64,000 nucleotides of DNA from Polytrichum commune (taxonomy: Eukaryota > Streptophyta > Polytrichopsida > Polytrichales > Polytrichaceae): the NCBI GenBank assembly GCA_950295325.1, contig OX485807.1, forward strand, positions 15,279,001 through 15,343,000, written 5' to 3'. The notes below the pieces were generated by a model that saw nothing but the letters and a program-made list of their open reading frames with translations, searched no databases and was not told the DNA's origin. A program made the translations under genes and the position numbers. Positions 34,901 through 48,182 of the stretch are shown piece after piece. The first letter of the stretch is position 1. Every line of letters begins with the position of its first letter.

Positions 34901-37027
34901 TCGCGGGGTGCCTTCTCGAATAATCATGGTGAACTCGATTGTAAGCTACAACTCCTTCTCATTCCATATGAATGTGCTTCACATCTTATCAAACAGAAAG
35001 ACAATGTTTACTCTAGAAATTTTCAAGATGTAAAGAAAGTTGTTGATATCCTTCAAGGTGAAACCAAGGAGATGTAATTTGAAAGGAAGTGAAAGGGAGT
35101 TGCCATAGTTTTCATGTTCTCTGCATGTCTAAATCAAATGTCGTGAGCTCTGATCAGGACTACATTTTAGAGTATTGGGATCACTTTGAACTAGCTAATA
35201 TACTTATCTACTTTGTGGGGATTCTCACCATTTTCTCACTTACCATAATCATTATAAACTATGGGATACATAGTCCCTCAACGTGTACATTGAACAAGTA
35301 TGGATGAGTTTTCAGTATGATTCTCACAAAAGTGGCAGTATTTTGATTTTCAAATTGTGTTCAATCCAGTAATTGTAAGCAAACAAGGTTCCGTCCTTCT
35401 GGACATATTTAGTTCAATGATGTAAGTCTGTTTCATACCTGGAAACGCGAAATGTATACTTTTCATACACATTCACAGAGTGGCATTTGCTCTCCCTGTT
35501 TGTGACAGCTGCACTATCTTGGTGATCTTGACCCAACGGACCTGAACAAAAAAAAAAGCCGACGAAAATACCGCAGCATGTCTGCTTACTCGGACAGCAA
35601 ACTTGCCCAGGTTAAAAGCCATGAGCCTTGCTCACTTGGATAAGTTAACATTTGATCAATACAATTTCGGTCATAGAATGTCATCTGTTAAAAAGCCAGC
35701 TTACTCTATTCACTCGTGTTAGTATATCTTCAACCACTGTGGCAGTTAAATGAAGCACTTATGAGACTCATCTGAGCGTCACCTGTGTGTCAAAATTGTT
35801 TCTTGTCAGAGTTTACTCTTTCAGGTGTAGGTGTTTTAAATTAGGTTGGTGTAGAGTGTAAGGGATGTGAAGTAAAAGAGATATCCAGACTCTAGAGGAG
35901 GGAAATGACCTGGATGAAGCTGATTTAAGTTATGTTGTTGAAACTGGATTTATGATATATTTGTCCAGGTCATGTTCTCCAACTTGCTCCAAAGACAGTT
36001 GCCAAGGACAGCTGATATTGATGTCATCTGTGTGCACCCTGGGGAGGTCAAAACGAATGTGGTATGTCTGCTGACACAGTTTCCAATCGGCACTGCTCAC
36101 AGCTCAAATTGAAATGGTTAAAATAATGCACGTTGCTTATAATATTCCTGTTTGGGGACTCTCTATGACCACAAGGGAAAGTGCTTAACTTGCAAGTTGG
36201 ATTGTTGTGGGCATCCCATTTGATAGAATTGCAAGTTTACTCTTATTTGCCCTTGGACTGGGAGGAGATCAAGAAAGTGCTGATTCCACACTGGAAACTA
36301 AAACACAACTCACCTGTATTTTGAATTGGTTGTGATGGGCAGGTGCGATCCTTGCCCAAGATTTGGCAGCTTGGTTTCAAAACGTGCGCATTTTTCTGTT
36401 ACACCCCCCAAGAAGGTACAGCACCATCCTAAATTCTCTTCTTGGCAAAGTTGAAGATTTGTGAGATTCGTGTCAGTCTGCAAGAACGTTGCGTGGCTGC
36501 ACCAACGAATGGGGACAACCGACTGCTGGTTACAGATGAACCGATTGAAGTTCAAGACTTGGGAAAATTACCCATCATTTATAGGAATCTATGGAATATA
36601 CCTTAAATCAATCAAGAAATCCTGAAAGATCACAACATATAACTGGTTGGACTTGGAGACACTAGAATGTTGACTAGTTATGCCCAGAAATCTCCCCAGA
36701 CACTGGGTTGCACTAATGATGCTGCCAAATCAGGATGCTGATGTACCTTTTGTTTCATGTATGATAGGTTCAAGGCCTCTGCTTTTCTGTGCGACAGATC
36801 CGGAAATCCAGGATAAAGCCAGAGCTGTGCAAGCTTACGAGTATCCTTCCGTCCTGTACATTGGGCCAGATCTCAAGCAGTGGCCGGTTGCCAAACAGGT
36901 GCGAGATATTGATACCGCACATCTCGTGTGGCAAGAAACACTCAGACTAATTGGGTTGCCGGAGGGGTGCATAGAAGCAGCCCTGACTGGCAAATTGGAA
37001 ATCTACAAACGGATGGGGGCTTCTTGA
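31920..37027 (+). CDS. FEY: FOREVER YOUNG-like short-chain dehydrogenase/reductase
   Basis: Eight exons: 31920-32095, 32768-32888, 34152-34269, 34804-34940, 35509-35610, 35969-36061, 36343-36415 and 36768-37027. GT-AG borders and phases agree throughout, giving 359 aa. SDR hallmarks are present: the cofactor loop TGCTSGIG (residues 47-54), NNAG (130-133), a Ser at 183 and the catalytic YSDSK (Tyr 211, Lys 215), then HPGEVKTNV. The C-terminal part (LLFCATDPEIQDK, VLYIGPDLKQWPVAKQVRDI, WQETLRLIGL) and overall length match Arabidopsis FEY, a plant oxidoreductase-like protein whose mutant disturbs leaf positioning at the shoot apex; its substrate is not established. A hydrophobic N-terminal stretch may anchor it to membranes. 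The chosen ATG gives the conserved N-terminus; the longer out-of-frame start at 31875 does not. Intron 2 (1.26 kb) and others carry repeats. Confidence 0.92.
33003..33745 (+). repeat. Direct repeat pair flanking a palindromic MITE in FEY intron 2
   Basis: The block starting GTTCCAC with GGTGGGGTTTTGAACCTTGT occurs at 33003-33190 and again at 33497-33745, both ending near GTGTTCTCACCTC and AAAAAC. Between them lies the palindromic MITE. This could be a local duplication or a very small element with terminal direct repeats. Confidence 0.7.
33205..33490 (+). mobile_element. Palindromic MITE, FEY intron 2 copy
   Basis: Two arms fold on each other: GCATGCATGGAGGTAGTAG...CATTTTGGCATGC, then GGTTGCTCTTCTTTCAAATT...CACTACCTCCGAGTATGC, which complements the left arm. 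The loop is near 33285-33300. Related copies lie at 38140-38320, 55380-55735, 60530-60870 and from about 63820 to the window end. Non-coding. Confidence 0.85.
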
Positions 37028-37724
37028 CATGATGAATTTGCTTCTAGCACAAAAAGGGCCCCTGAAAAACATTCTTCACGCGTGATCAATAATGAACCAT
37101 TCACAAGACAACCTGAAGGCTTCAAAGATTGGAGTCACAGGTGTCTTACGGCAGTATAGAAAGCTGAAGCATTCAGGTCAATTGGATTCTTTTAGGGATT
37201 GGTTTTTGTACAAACATGTAACATGCTTGTACTTCTAGAATACGAGAGATATCTGGAAGTTTTGCCATGCCTAAGTTGGCAAGGAAATGCTAGGTTCCAC
37301 CTCTGCGCTAGGGCATTTTTCTGATATATTTTGAAACTTATGAACAATGTCTATTTGAAAATGTGTACCCATCTGTAAAATATGGTTTATTCACAATTAT
37401 ACTATGGTTCACATGTGATTTGCCGTAAGTGCCACCAAATCTCTTCAAATGCATCAAGGCACTGAAGTTACAATCACCAAAGCACAACCGATGCCTACAG
37501 GTGCCACTAATTGAATCGAGGCGCCTATTCAAGTAGAGATATACAAGAAAGATACGAGAAAGAGACTGTCATATCAGTATTCCATATAACACCGTCCGTA
37601 TGGATGGATCTACCTCAGATCACAATGAATGATACAGACTCCTGATATGAAGTTCCATTAATTACACTACTGAGAACGAATGATTGTATGTAACCTACTG
37701 ATGCTACTGATAGGAAAATGCTCC
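37028..37724. other. Convergent 3' intergenic space of FEY and COG7
   Basis: About 700 bp separate the two stop codons, so this holds both 3' UTRs. No further gene or repeat is recognised. Confidence 0.6.
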
Positions 37725-40700
37725 TCATTCTAATAAGACCTGTCGCATCTTACAAACAAGCCTGAAGGTGGGATTGTCAATTGGTGTGCCTCCATCCTGC
37801 TCTGCAAGTTCGGGGAGTTTGCTGCGTGGGGTGGACACACAGACTTGGAAAGTTGATAGGACAAGGGGTGTGGACATAGAAAGTGCTGAGAGTACATTGC
37901 ACAAGTACTCGATGTCTGCTGACAACTGTTGGGAACCTCGTTCACTTAATACTTGGATGCCCCTGATTTGGTCTATGTAAAGAGCAGTTGCTCCTTCAGC
38001 CACCTGTATCACAAAATGGTGAAAAAAGTTGGTTGTTTGCTAAAACAGGACTAGGTGACCAATAAATCTCCACAATAAACCCTAGGAATCCACAATAGAG
38101 TCATGGAACTCAACACGACTCAGTTGGGAGTTGGTCAAACCAAGAAAATTCTACATTGGTTCGAAGAGGTGCTAATGTAAGTTTGGCCCTCAATGCACCG
38201 AAATAGGTTGCTCTTCATCCAAACTCAAATACTAGCTCTGAGAAAGCACAAAGACTGGAAAGAAAATATAATTTTGTATGCAAACACCATCATGGGGGAC
38301 CAAATCCTGCTGTAGAGTCCCATCTAATATCAAGCCTGATTCACTGCTGATTTACAGCTGCAAAGAACCAGAGTCTACAGTATGGAGCATCACCACTCAG
38401 TAGGCAGTGAATTAGATCTATATAACATCCCTAGGACATAATAGAAATAGAGATACAAAAAAGGTAGAGACAAGACCTTAAACATCCATTCGGTTGCAAA
38501 ATACTGCGCTTCATCAGAACCCTCCACACCATCAGTAGGACCTCCATCACCAGCTACTGGTAACAACTGCTGGGGAAGAGTCAATAGATACTCTCCAATA
38601 CTCATGACATAGGGCAACGGATAGGCACTGAAGCTCGGGAGCTCAAACAGGTTTTCTTCTTCCTCCTGATTCCAAACTGGTAACCGTGCCACATCCGTGA
38701 GCTTTGTCCGGACTTTGGACATGAGCACTTCATACACTAGTTCATTCACTGCCTCTGTGAAGGCCCCTACTCTCTGTGAAGTGTGTGGTAGTGCATGAAA
38801 TCGTGGGTCCTTTGCCTGCATATGAAAAAGTAGGTCAGTTGCCACTGTCGTCTTAGTTAAATTCCAACCAGGACTGTAGATTCATATACCCCTTTATGTT
38901 CTCTGAGATCAAAAAGTAATTTGGGGTCTATCGGTGTTTTGACATTTGTGTGGACTTATAACAGGGTTACTACCTGTTTCTTAGAACAAAAATCACATTT
39001 CATCCATCTCAATTAATTTTGGCAATGTCTACCTGTTGCACTATACCATTGCCAGCAATCAGTGGTTTAGGCTCACTGACATGGGTTGGATAAGTAGAAG
39101 GATAAGTTTAGTTTTAAATTAACACTTCTTCATGTGTTGATAATCTGTTGTAGGATAGAGTGACAAAGAAGTAAACAATTGCACACCTGTAACAGAGGAG
39201 AAAGGAGAAGATGTCAATCAAAGCTATTGCCCTTTAGAGGACTCTTTTCCAAACTTGAATAAGATCAGAGGACTTTATCTAGAAAGGAAAGAGATGAAGG
39301 ACCTGTTCAAGAAGGCTTGCCAATCGCTTTGTCTTATCAGGAGTTCCTATCAAACGCAAAATAGAAATGTCAAGTCCCAATGGCAAGCCACTTCCAACTT
39401 CACTTGAGTCCTCGTTCTCAAAGGCAGTAAATGGCAAAGCTCCTGCCTGACTGATTGTATCCAAGACATTGGAGAGCTCCAGGCGAGATCCCAACCGAGA
39501 CAATGTTGCTCGCAGAGAGGCTTCAAAAACAGCTGATCGACTACTGAGGCCCTCTGCAACAGTGAGAAGCTGGAGAGCTCCTTGCACAATTGACCATTCT
39601 TCCTCTTCAGGAACGACATCCATAGGGAGACTACTTCCTGCTTCTTTCTTGACAGCACCATCCAATAGCCCCACATCCTTTTTGAGATTTGAAAGGTCAC
39701 TTGACCCAATAAATTCCAGAAGACGGTCAACACCACAAATGGTTCGTAATGACTTAAGAATCTCTAGCAAGATAGCCAAGTAGTGTAGGACAACTTCATC
39801 AAGTGTCCGCAGTAGAACCTCAGCTTCGACACCACCAGTGAAGCTGATACAACGATCTACTGCAGCTTCCAGAGCGACAGTAATTTCTGGTATAGAAGCT
39901 TCCATTCTTCGAACTGTTTCACTCAGCTCTACCCCACGTTGACCTATACCACGTTGGACTGCTCCACGCAAATCTAGTGCTGCTATCTCTCCTAACAGTT
40001 GGCCTCGCTCGAGTTCTCCATACCTGGACAAAAGTGCCATGCACATGGATTCAAAATATTGAGTCATTCAGTCAACATCAATATCAGTATATGTATAGGA
40101 TTATTTAATAGGATGATATACTGCTGCTGAAGACTAAGAACATGAGATAAACGCATCACCAAAACAACGCACAAACTAGCCAATTGACAATGATGCTTGT
40201 CAGTCAGAGGTCCTTCACTGGTCTAATTGGACTCCATGAAGGAGATGTAAGGTACTTGGGGTGCTCAGTGGGATCCACAACAACTTAGATTCGTAGTCAT
40301 AGTCATTTAATCTCTTGATTGACTTTGAAGACAATATAAAACGAGGAAGTTACGTGTAATCATAATCAAGTGGAATTGATCTCCACTGACATGATTTACT
40401 GTGTCCCATGCATATGACTCACATAAACATACCTTTGTTTATAACCTTCAAAAGGTTGATAGATAGCTTGAAGTACCCTGGCCAATTCAGCAAGATCGAC
40501 TGCTGAAAGTAAGTGCTGCACATTTCTAGCAAAAGAACTTGTCACGCTGTGTAGTCCAATAAGTAAACCCAGACATGAATTTCGTCCTCTCCCTTCACCT
40601 GTCTCGCCACCTGCTACATGAGCTTATACTAGTTCGGTAAAAATATTTCATTTTGGCTGGCTAAGGGTAAGCATTGCCAAGTAATATGTACGTTTAAATG

Positions 40701-43700
40701 AAAAACTAACAAAATAACAAAATGTCCATCAAGAGGCAAGAGTACGTCTCTGACAAAGGTAAATAAAATGACCTATCCTCTATGGATTGGGAAAAAAAAA
40801 ACAGTACCCCCTACTGAAGCCCGAGAAATCGAGGCAGCCTCGTCAGTGGAGATGTCTATGCGGGTCACAAAGCTGGCAGATATTGCACCCATGGTCTCTA
40901 TCAATAGCCTGGGTACCAGTAATTTGTAGTCTTCTGGAAATGCTACCATGCACCTGTTTCAAAAAGGTGGTGAAAACATATCAGCCCAAGAACTTGTACT
41001 AGTATTCCAGATGGTGCTATACTAGACACCTAAGAGTATCTTGGTATATATTCCTGAATGCAAATGTCTAGATTTCTCATGCCAGTTCCAGTGTGATCCT
41101 TTGATCATCCCCTTGACATAGACAAATCAGGATGAAATGCAAACCTATCTACATGTAGAAATGACCTCAGTTGTGACTTCCATCATTGAGTGCACATGAA
41201 GGGGAACAGTCACCAGAATTACAGAAACAGTTGTTCACTGGTGATATTAGGAGTAATGATTAAATGACATACCACTTAAGCTCTTGCTCTAGTACAAGAA
41301 GGACTTCATCATAGAAGTGTGGCAACCAGTCCGCAAATGAAGTAGTCAAGCCATTGACAGAGGTTGACATAGTTGCAGGTCTTCGATCACCACCTGCACT
41401 GTTATCTGTGGCTGCTGGCTTAGCTAGGGGAATGCCTACTCTTGCAGCCTCAAATTCTTCCCACAGGCGTTTCAAAGGCCTCATGCGCACACGGGTATAA
41501 TGCTGCTCAAGGGAATTATACCGGCCAATAGTGATGAGGATGTCTCGAAGACCCTGTGTACTTTCCACCTGCAAGATAAAGCTACTACATAAGAACCTGA
41601 AGAACCTTAGGCCAGATTCAATAGGCACTCAGCATAAACCCGAACATAGGCAGCGTAAATGAGAATAGAGCTCCACAAAAGCATGTGTGTACAGACAGCA
41701 GGTATCATGTAATACTCTGGACCTCATTGAGTCAATACCAGATCCTACTGTGACAAAATCATAGAATGTCAGTGGTCCTTGATATATGCTCGAGCCAGCT
41801 GCATAATTCTACTTATCTCAAAACTTTTTCTTGTCTTCCAGCCAACATATGTTAGGCCACTAAAACCATTTACAATGAATTGAAATCGGTCTTCTTATTT
41901 CTTACTGCAATTTTTCTCATAGTGGGTAGAATAAGCCATAACTTTGCCCTTGCAAATGTTCTGAACAAGCATTTGAGAAGAACCAAACCTTCCGCTGGGT
42001 GAGGGCATCTGCAAGTCGCGGTTGTACCATGCCTTCCAATCGATCTTCTAATCCCTCCAATTGACGCTTCACATTAGCAAACTCAGGCACCTGTTAACAA
42101 TATCAGGTTGCAACAAACCATTAGATTGTTTGGAATTAGGTACTGTGCAACATGCAGTGACACATGACCCTCATAAGAGCTCCATGACAAATCAAAGACA
42201 TCCTTCATACAGACTTGGGAGGCTTTGTTAATTATCAATCTCAATGGATAAATCATGGTTTCCTGCATGAAAGTCTTCCCAGAAATGCTAGAAAGCAATG
42301 ACATATAAATGACGAAAAGATTCACAGCCATTGTGATGATGTAGGGTGGTTTATGAAGCAAAAGTGTCCTGATATTTCTGTCCAATTTTACTCAGAACAA
42401 CCCCCATCCTAGCAACTTGCAATGATGATGATGATGTGGATGAATGGTGTACAAATAGAGATTGTTAAGAGGTAAAGGGTAGAGAGATACTTCGCCAACC
42501 ACTGCCAGGCAGCGGCGCATCTGAGCCAGAGTTTCGGCTACACGTGGTAGATCTCCACTTGCAAATACATCCTCTACACTAGCACTCAGCTTTGCCAACC
42601 CTGCCGCATCCTGCCCATTTCACATACACAAGTCATCAACTGACGCCGAAACAAAAAAACTGTGATATGCCACAAAGCTGGCACAGAAATCCTAAACCGC
42701 TGAACCTTAAAAAGGCTGCTAACCTTTAGTTTCTATAAGGTTTGTGCAAAACAGTGATGAAACACATGCACATGTTGGTCAACCATCTGCTTGTAATCTC
42801 TTCAGAACAAAAATTGACCACATGATTATGGACAACAACCTTGTGAGGAACCCTATTAAGTCATTTTTAATTCAGACATAACATCTCAGAGGGATCAAAT
42901 AGCTGTGATACAATGACATTGTACTCCCTTCAGAAACATGCAACCCATACTAATCTGCATGACAACTGCTGGAAGCAGAAGATAATGTTGTAGAGCACAT
43001 TAGTGCCTAAACAATTTGCACATGGTCCTACTTGTCTCTGGCAACCTCTCTGTAGGAGCTTTCATGTTCACAAGATGAACTCATGATAAGCCCGCATTCA
43101 CACACATGGACTGATAAGTGAAGAAATGACGACTTGCTGTATTCATAAACAGGCAATCTACCAGCTGAGGTACATTGGTGGTAACTCCATGAGACAGAAT
43201 CTAGCTGGAGGCCCTTTCCAATGAAAAGTGCAGAATGGTTTGTTGGCAGAAAATGCAGCAGACAATGAGGATTAATATTAACCTGTAAAGTCTCATGCGC
43301 AGCTTCCATCCGTTGCTTCACAGCATCAACACGTGCAAGAGCTGCCACCGATTCTGCGGAGGTTCCCTCTGCCTGCACAATATAGTTTCAATCTTGTCAA
43401 TCTCTCTCGGGTGCAAGTTTCACAATCTTGTCGAGCAAATAAGACGTACAAGCTTCCCACAGGAGCATGCCTCTTAAACCTCAAACTTTCGTGCAGGAGG
43501 TATATGTTAAAAAGGAAGGCGAATTAAATCTACAAGTATAAGAGCTCAAGATGCACATATCAATCAATTTACATAGGAAACACAAAGATAGAAGCAGCTC
43601 TGTTCTTGGACGAAGCAACGGCACTGGCATGTGTCCTCCAACCGTAGGGAAGATGAGAGTAGGTGAAAATCTGTTTCAGTCTGATTAGCAAAGAGGACAT

Positions 43701-44213
43701 ACAAGAATTCTACAGGAGCATGCCTTTTAAACCTCAAAACTTTCGCGCAGGAAGTATATGTAAAATCGAAGGAGTAATAAACCTATAAGTATATAAAAGA
43801 GCTGAAGATGCAGATTTCAATTTATCTGCATAAGAAACACACAGGTAGAAGCAGCTCTGTTCTCGTACAAAGCAACGGCACTGGCATTGCATCCTCAAAC
43901 GTCAAGGAAGAAGGGAGTGGGTGAAAACCTGTTTGAGTTTGTTCAGCACAGCAGAGACGGTGGATCGGAGCGAGACAGCATCATCGCGAACTCGCAATAC
44001 ATCACGGGAAGCTCTCGGCACTCGCAACAATGCCTGCGAGCTTTGCTCTTCAAGCGACGCTGCTATATTTTCTGCCATCAACTGCAGCTTCATCTCCAAA
44101 TCCCCTAGGTACTTCTCCGCCGGATCATCGGGGTGCCGCGCTTTACACGCCGCATTCACCCAGGCCTTGGCGTTAAATCTTTCCTCCCCGAAGGAGGCCA
44201 GATCTACCATCAT
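37725..44213 (-). CDS. COG7: Conserved oligomeric Golgi complex subunit 7
   Basis: Ten exons on the minus strand: 43929-44213, 43283-43372, 42491-42610, 41989-42090, 41273-41568, 40808-40953, 40433-40610, 39303-40023, 38477-38815 and 37725-38003. Phases agree at each junction and the product is 851 aa, close to plant COG7 (about 836 aa). COG7 is a lobe B subunit of the tethering complex that captures recycling vesicles at the Golgi and so keeps glycosyltransferases in place. Recognisable parts are the start MMVDLASFGEERFNAKAWVN, the long central exon with RGAVQRGIGQRGVELSETVR and AAVDRCISFTGG, and the helical C-terminus. The N-terminal ~200 residues are rich in heptad-like helices. Two Met codons begin the frame; a GTG two codons upstream is not a likely start. 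Introns hold a palindromic MITE (38140-38320) and a fragment shared with 28243-28372. Confidence 0.93.
38140..38320 (+). mobile_element. Palindromic MITE, truncated COG7 intron copy
   Basis: It keeps ACATTGGTTCGAAGAGGTGC and then the right arm GAAATAGGTTGCTCTTCATC...ACTAGCTCTGAGAAAGCAC, matching 33290-33385. Most of the left arm is missing. Confidence 0.7.
39129..39252 (+). repeat. COG7-intron fragment shared with 28243-28372
   Basis: It lies in the intron between the exons 38477-38815 and 39303-40023, about 50 bp from the latter. The copy at 28.2 kb adjoins the NIPA fragment. Which of the two is the source cannot be told from the sequence. Confidence 0.75.
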
Positions 44214-45869
44214 TGTCACCGCCGTTCCAATTCCACTTCAATCACCTTTCCTTCGTCTCCTCTGTTCCTCTGCTCCTCTGTTCCTTAAAAATTTAGCTTG
44301 GAGTTCATGCTCTTACTCCGCATCTGTCTCTTTATTCCTACCAAAACTTTCACAAACCTTAACCACAATGCCGGTCCGCACCTTAGTTGATCTGCCTTCC
44401 AGGTTTCTCTAAAACGATCTTCCTACTCTGCCTCTTACGTTGACTCTTCCAATAGACATTCTAAGCCTGTTTAGGTTTTTTGACCTCTCCTCAATCGTCT
44501 TCCTCTTTTCACCTTCCTTCACCTTGCACGTGAGTCTCCTCTGCTCTATTCTCTAATGTTGACCATCATGAGCTTGAACTCGCTCTTACTCCACTTGGAA
44601 GCTGTCGATTTCTACCAATTTTCTTACGAAGCTTAAAGTCCAATGTCACAGATCTGATTCCTCCAAGCTTCCTCTGCTCCTAGTCCTGTATTGCATTATT
44701 TCATGGTAGCATAGCATTTCCCGAGAGAGGAAGCATAGCGAGTGTTCCTCCGGATGCCTTTATTCGATCTCCTTCAGCTCTTCATCTCCATTGCTTTTTC
44801 TTTCTTTCTTTCTTTCTTTCTATCTATCAATCTATCTATCTATCTACTCATGTCTTCCTTTCGCTTGTAGAATTCATTGTTCCGAGAAGCTCGAAGATGT
44901 TTCTCCGATATTCTTCTCCTTCAGTCAAATACGCAACACCAAACTCACTGATAGTGCACTCGCTTAGATACCCTAAAACTACATTAAAAAACAAGGCCTC
45001 CCCAACACTATTTATGGTGAATACTGTGGCCATTTTATAGGGTGACTTACCCTTCCATTAAAATAGTGTGGAACTTTAAAATTGAGAGAAATTATGTCTT
45101 TGGGTCAGCTATCTCTTCACATAAATGTCCTACCCATGCCATTTCGATGGAAAATATGTAATTTCATAGAATACTAAAATTTATGGAAATTATGTTTTAA
45201 GGTTACCAATATTTAATATAAAAATTTGGGAAAATAAATGTTTTAAAGTATGTATCTGGGAGTAGGTTATTTATAGGGACTACTTCCGACATGAGGCAGT
45301 AGCACTTGTCCCATACCCTACTCGGTCAACGCACTCTGGGTTTACATATGAGCTCATGGCTATGATCAAGGTGACGTGTCCCTCATTCGCGCCAACCCCG
45401 AGGTTGCTGTGTGTGTGTGTGTGTGTGTGTGTGGAAATAGTTATTGCACATGCAGGACATGTGTGACTTGGATCCCACTTTATTGGAAGTCCCTCAAAGC
45501 ACATTACGTTCCAATATAAATATTGTAACCTATAACATAGACCTTGGATGTTATTGTGGGTAGGAATGTAGTGTGCATCCAGAGTAATATTCCTAGTGTT
45601 TGTAGTGTTGGTTTTCTTGGTTGTAGTGTACCCCACATTATTTACTATATATAACACAATGTACTTACCCCATATCCCTATAAAGCTCAGGTCTTGATGG
45701 TCTTATATCTTTTTTTGGCAATGAAACAAAGTGTTCTATACGGGTACACTATATATGAGGTCTATTAGTAATTGATTGTAAGTTGTATGTTGCATGTCAT
45801 GCTTGTATTGGGTGAAAACCTTTGAAGATTCATGCGTAGAAAATAAAAGTTAACTACTTTTTTTTTGAA
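44214..45869. other. COG7 promoter side and spacer with microsatellites
   Basis: Immediately upstream of COG7 the DNA is pyrimidine-rich on the + strand, consistent with a leader and promoter. A (CTTT)n/(CTAT)n microsatellite lies at 44796-44847 and a (TG)n run at 45408-45433. No gene is recognised; frames of 61-125 codons lack motifs. Confidence 0.5.
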
Positions 45870-46260
45870 TTTGGATTGATGGTAAACATACACAAAGTCC
45901 TATATGGCATGAATAGGATAATGTTCGTGGTCTACTGAATTTTGAGTCAAGCCAACCTCCAAGAGGAGGTTTGACATAAAATTGGGAGACCATGTCACTT
46001 CTAAATCTCAAAACCCTTGATTCATTGTGAATCCAAGTCATTGGGAAGGGCTCAAGCGCACATTATGGTAAAAATGTAGCATTTGGTTGAGAGCTTGGTC
46101 ACATACGTTTTGACATTACATTTGAAAACACATGACTGCAAGTAAAATTCGATTTTCAATTGTCCATGGTATGGCCTTCGGATATGTTTCAAGGGCCTCA
46201 CATTCTTTGTCATATCCCTTGGTCATGCCCTTTATGTCTTTGGTTGACTTGATATCAAAA
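45870..46260 (+). repeat. Dispersed TTCACACTAC-type repeat, copy 2
   Basis: It shares AAAATTGGGAGACCATG, GTAGCATTTGGTTGAGAG and CCATGGTATGGCCTTCGGAT with the copies at 28440-29000 and 50820-51200, in the same orientation. Confidence 0.65.
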
Positions 46261-46374
46261 TTAGGCACCCCATAGAATTTTTTTAGAAAGTATAAATAAA
46301 TATAAATGCCACAAACATATTACACATGTAAAATAGTTCTACTTCCAATTGGACATGGATATTTGTGGGTGCAT

Positions 46375-47090
46375 GTGAGGTTCAACCTCAAGGAGCTCGG
46401 ATTTATGAAGAATGGGCTCAAACTTCCTTGAAATCTATATCATCGTGTCGGGGTTTGACTACATTTGGATTGTGATATTTTTTTTTTATTGAACATTGTA
46501 TTTAGTGTCACTAATTCCTTTTTATCTTGCTCAATACTAATTCTAAAAGTGCCCATGTAGTGTCACCGACAATAGATGTACATATAACATAATCTCTCAT
46601 TCCTTGAAAAAAACAACAACTTGGGTGTTATAGATTTACAATGTTGCAAATACTGTCACTTACTAAGTGAATTTTCATTCAATTTTAATCATTCATGACA
46701 ATAGTTCATTACATAATGGTATGATGAAGATATACAAAAAGTGGATGAATTGAAAGTAGGTTGGGATGACGATACTTGTAAATTTATTCATAAGAAATGT
46801 TATGAGAAAAGCTACCACAGTGACGTAAAATATCATATGACACTAAATACGTTATTTAGTGTAGATGCCTGTTTTTTTGGGGAGGAAATAACTGTTAAAA
46901 TATGTTTGATATTTGTGAGGGTTGTTTAAGTTTGAAAGAAATAATGTCTACATGCTCAAATTTACTTGGAAAATTTCTGGGTAGAACATAGTTTGTACTT
47001 GGAACACAAGTAGAATAGATCCCTTCATGTTTGATCCATGCCTTGAAAAAATCTTGGTCATGAGAAGTTGTATTGAAAAAGAACATGCCA
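46375..47090 (-). repeat. Inverted copy of the ~715-bp repeat at 26925-27650
   Basis: It runs on the minus strand through the FFNTTSHD small frame (47086-46895) and the nested MITE (46501-46864) to the GATATAGATTTC/CGACACGATG block near 46435-46455. By eye it is highly similar to the + strand copy about 19 kb away. Confidence 0.85.
46501..46864 (-). mobile_element. ~346-bp MITE, copy 2
   Basis: Inner ends are TTTAGTGTCA (46501-46510) and TGACACTAAA (46838-46847). On the right the terminus extends to ATTTAGTGTAG at 46864. It is nested in the larger repeat, as copy 1 is. Confidence 0.75.
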
Positions 47091-47099
47091 TATAACTAT

Positions 47100-47370
47100 G
47101 GGTGTTGTCACAACCTTGCCAAATCTCTCTCTCTCTCTAAGAGGTGGTTTCTGAAAATAATCCAAATGACCATGAAACATGACCCATTTGATGCCATGTA
47201 GGAATCCATGTAAACTTTACATCCATATTGCATTCACTTACTCTGTTGGTCCCTCAAGTGTAGTGTGAAGGGAACTTGGACTAGCTCCTCCTTTTCCACC
47301 AATGAGAGTGCTTGAAGTGCAATGGTCATGGGACCTCAATCTCGTGTGTGAAGTGGCCCTTAATCAATGT
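47100..47370 (-). repeat. Dispersed TTCACACTAC-type repeat, copy 3
   Basis: It is the reverse complement of about 28440-28700: GATGCCATGTAGGAATCCAT, GTCCCTCAAGTGTAGTGTGA and CTTTTCCACCAATGAGAGTG. A CT microsatellite (CTCTCTCTCTCT) lies at its left side. Confidence 0.75.
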
Positions 47371-47712
47371 CACCAATTCATTTGATCTTGCTTAATACTA
47401 ATTATTAACTGCCCATGTAGTGTCACCAACACTAAATGTAAACCTAGCATTATTTGTCATTCCTCGTGCAAACAAATTTGAGCATTGTGGATTTATAATG
47501 TTGCGATTTGTTGTCACTTACTAAACGACTTTTTCACATTTCAAACATTCATGACAATAGTTCATCACATAAAAGCTAGGATGCAGAATACACCAAACTT
47601 TGTTTCAATAAAAACGAGTTGGGATGAGAGTGTTTGTGAAACGAATTCATAATATATGTCATTAGAAAAGTCACCACAATGACATTAAATACCATATAAC
47701 ACTAAATATAAT
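47365..47712 (-). mobile_element. ~346-bp MITE, copy 3 (diverged)
   Basis: The left end is decayed (AATGTCACC at about 47368). The right end keeps ACACTAAATATAATATTTAG. The interior retains GCCCATGTAGTGTCACC and TCATGACAATAGTTCATxACAT, shared with copies 1, 2 and 4. Confidence 0.65.
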
Positions 47713-48182
47713 ATTTAGTGTACTAAAAACATGACTTTCATAGGCTCGTGTGTATTGGCTTCACCATGTGGGGGGAGCCCTAGGGTTGGTCTTTGAAATG
47801 GGCTCAAGTTTGGGAACCAACTAGAACATGCCACATATGGTCTTCGTAACTTGCTGGTCAAGTGGAGCCCCATTGCAAGTGACTATTGCTGGACAATGGT
47901 CTGTATGATGAGAAAAAAACTTGTTCTTGGTTGGAAAACCACCCAAAACTGCCCACATGTGCAAGATAATACTAGAGCATAGCACTCTTGTGTCTACACG
48001 CTTGTTCATCTCAAGGGGCTCCCTCTAAACTAATTTGGGGCATCTAATGATAAATTTTGAGTCAGTTATCCCACAAAAAAGGAAATAAAAACATTGTAGT
48101 AGAAATGTGTGCATTTTCACCTCGGGTAATAGTGGTAGGGGCTTGGCTCAAAGAGGTGGGCATCTAGCCTTGGCCCAATTTA
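47713..48182. other. Spacer, no feature recognised
   Basis: Short random-looking frames only. Confidence 0.4.
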
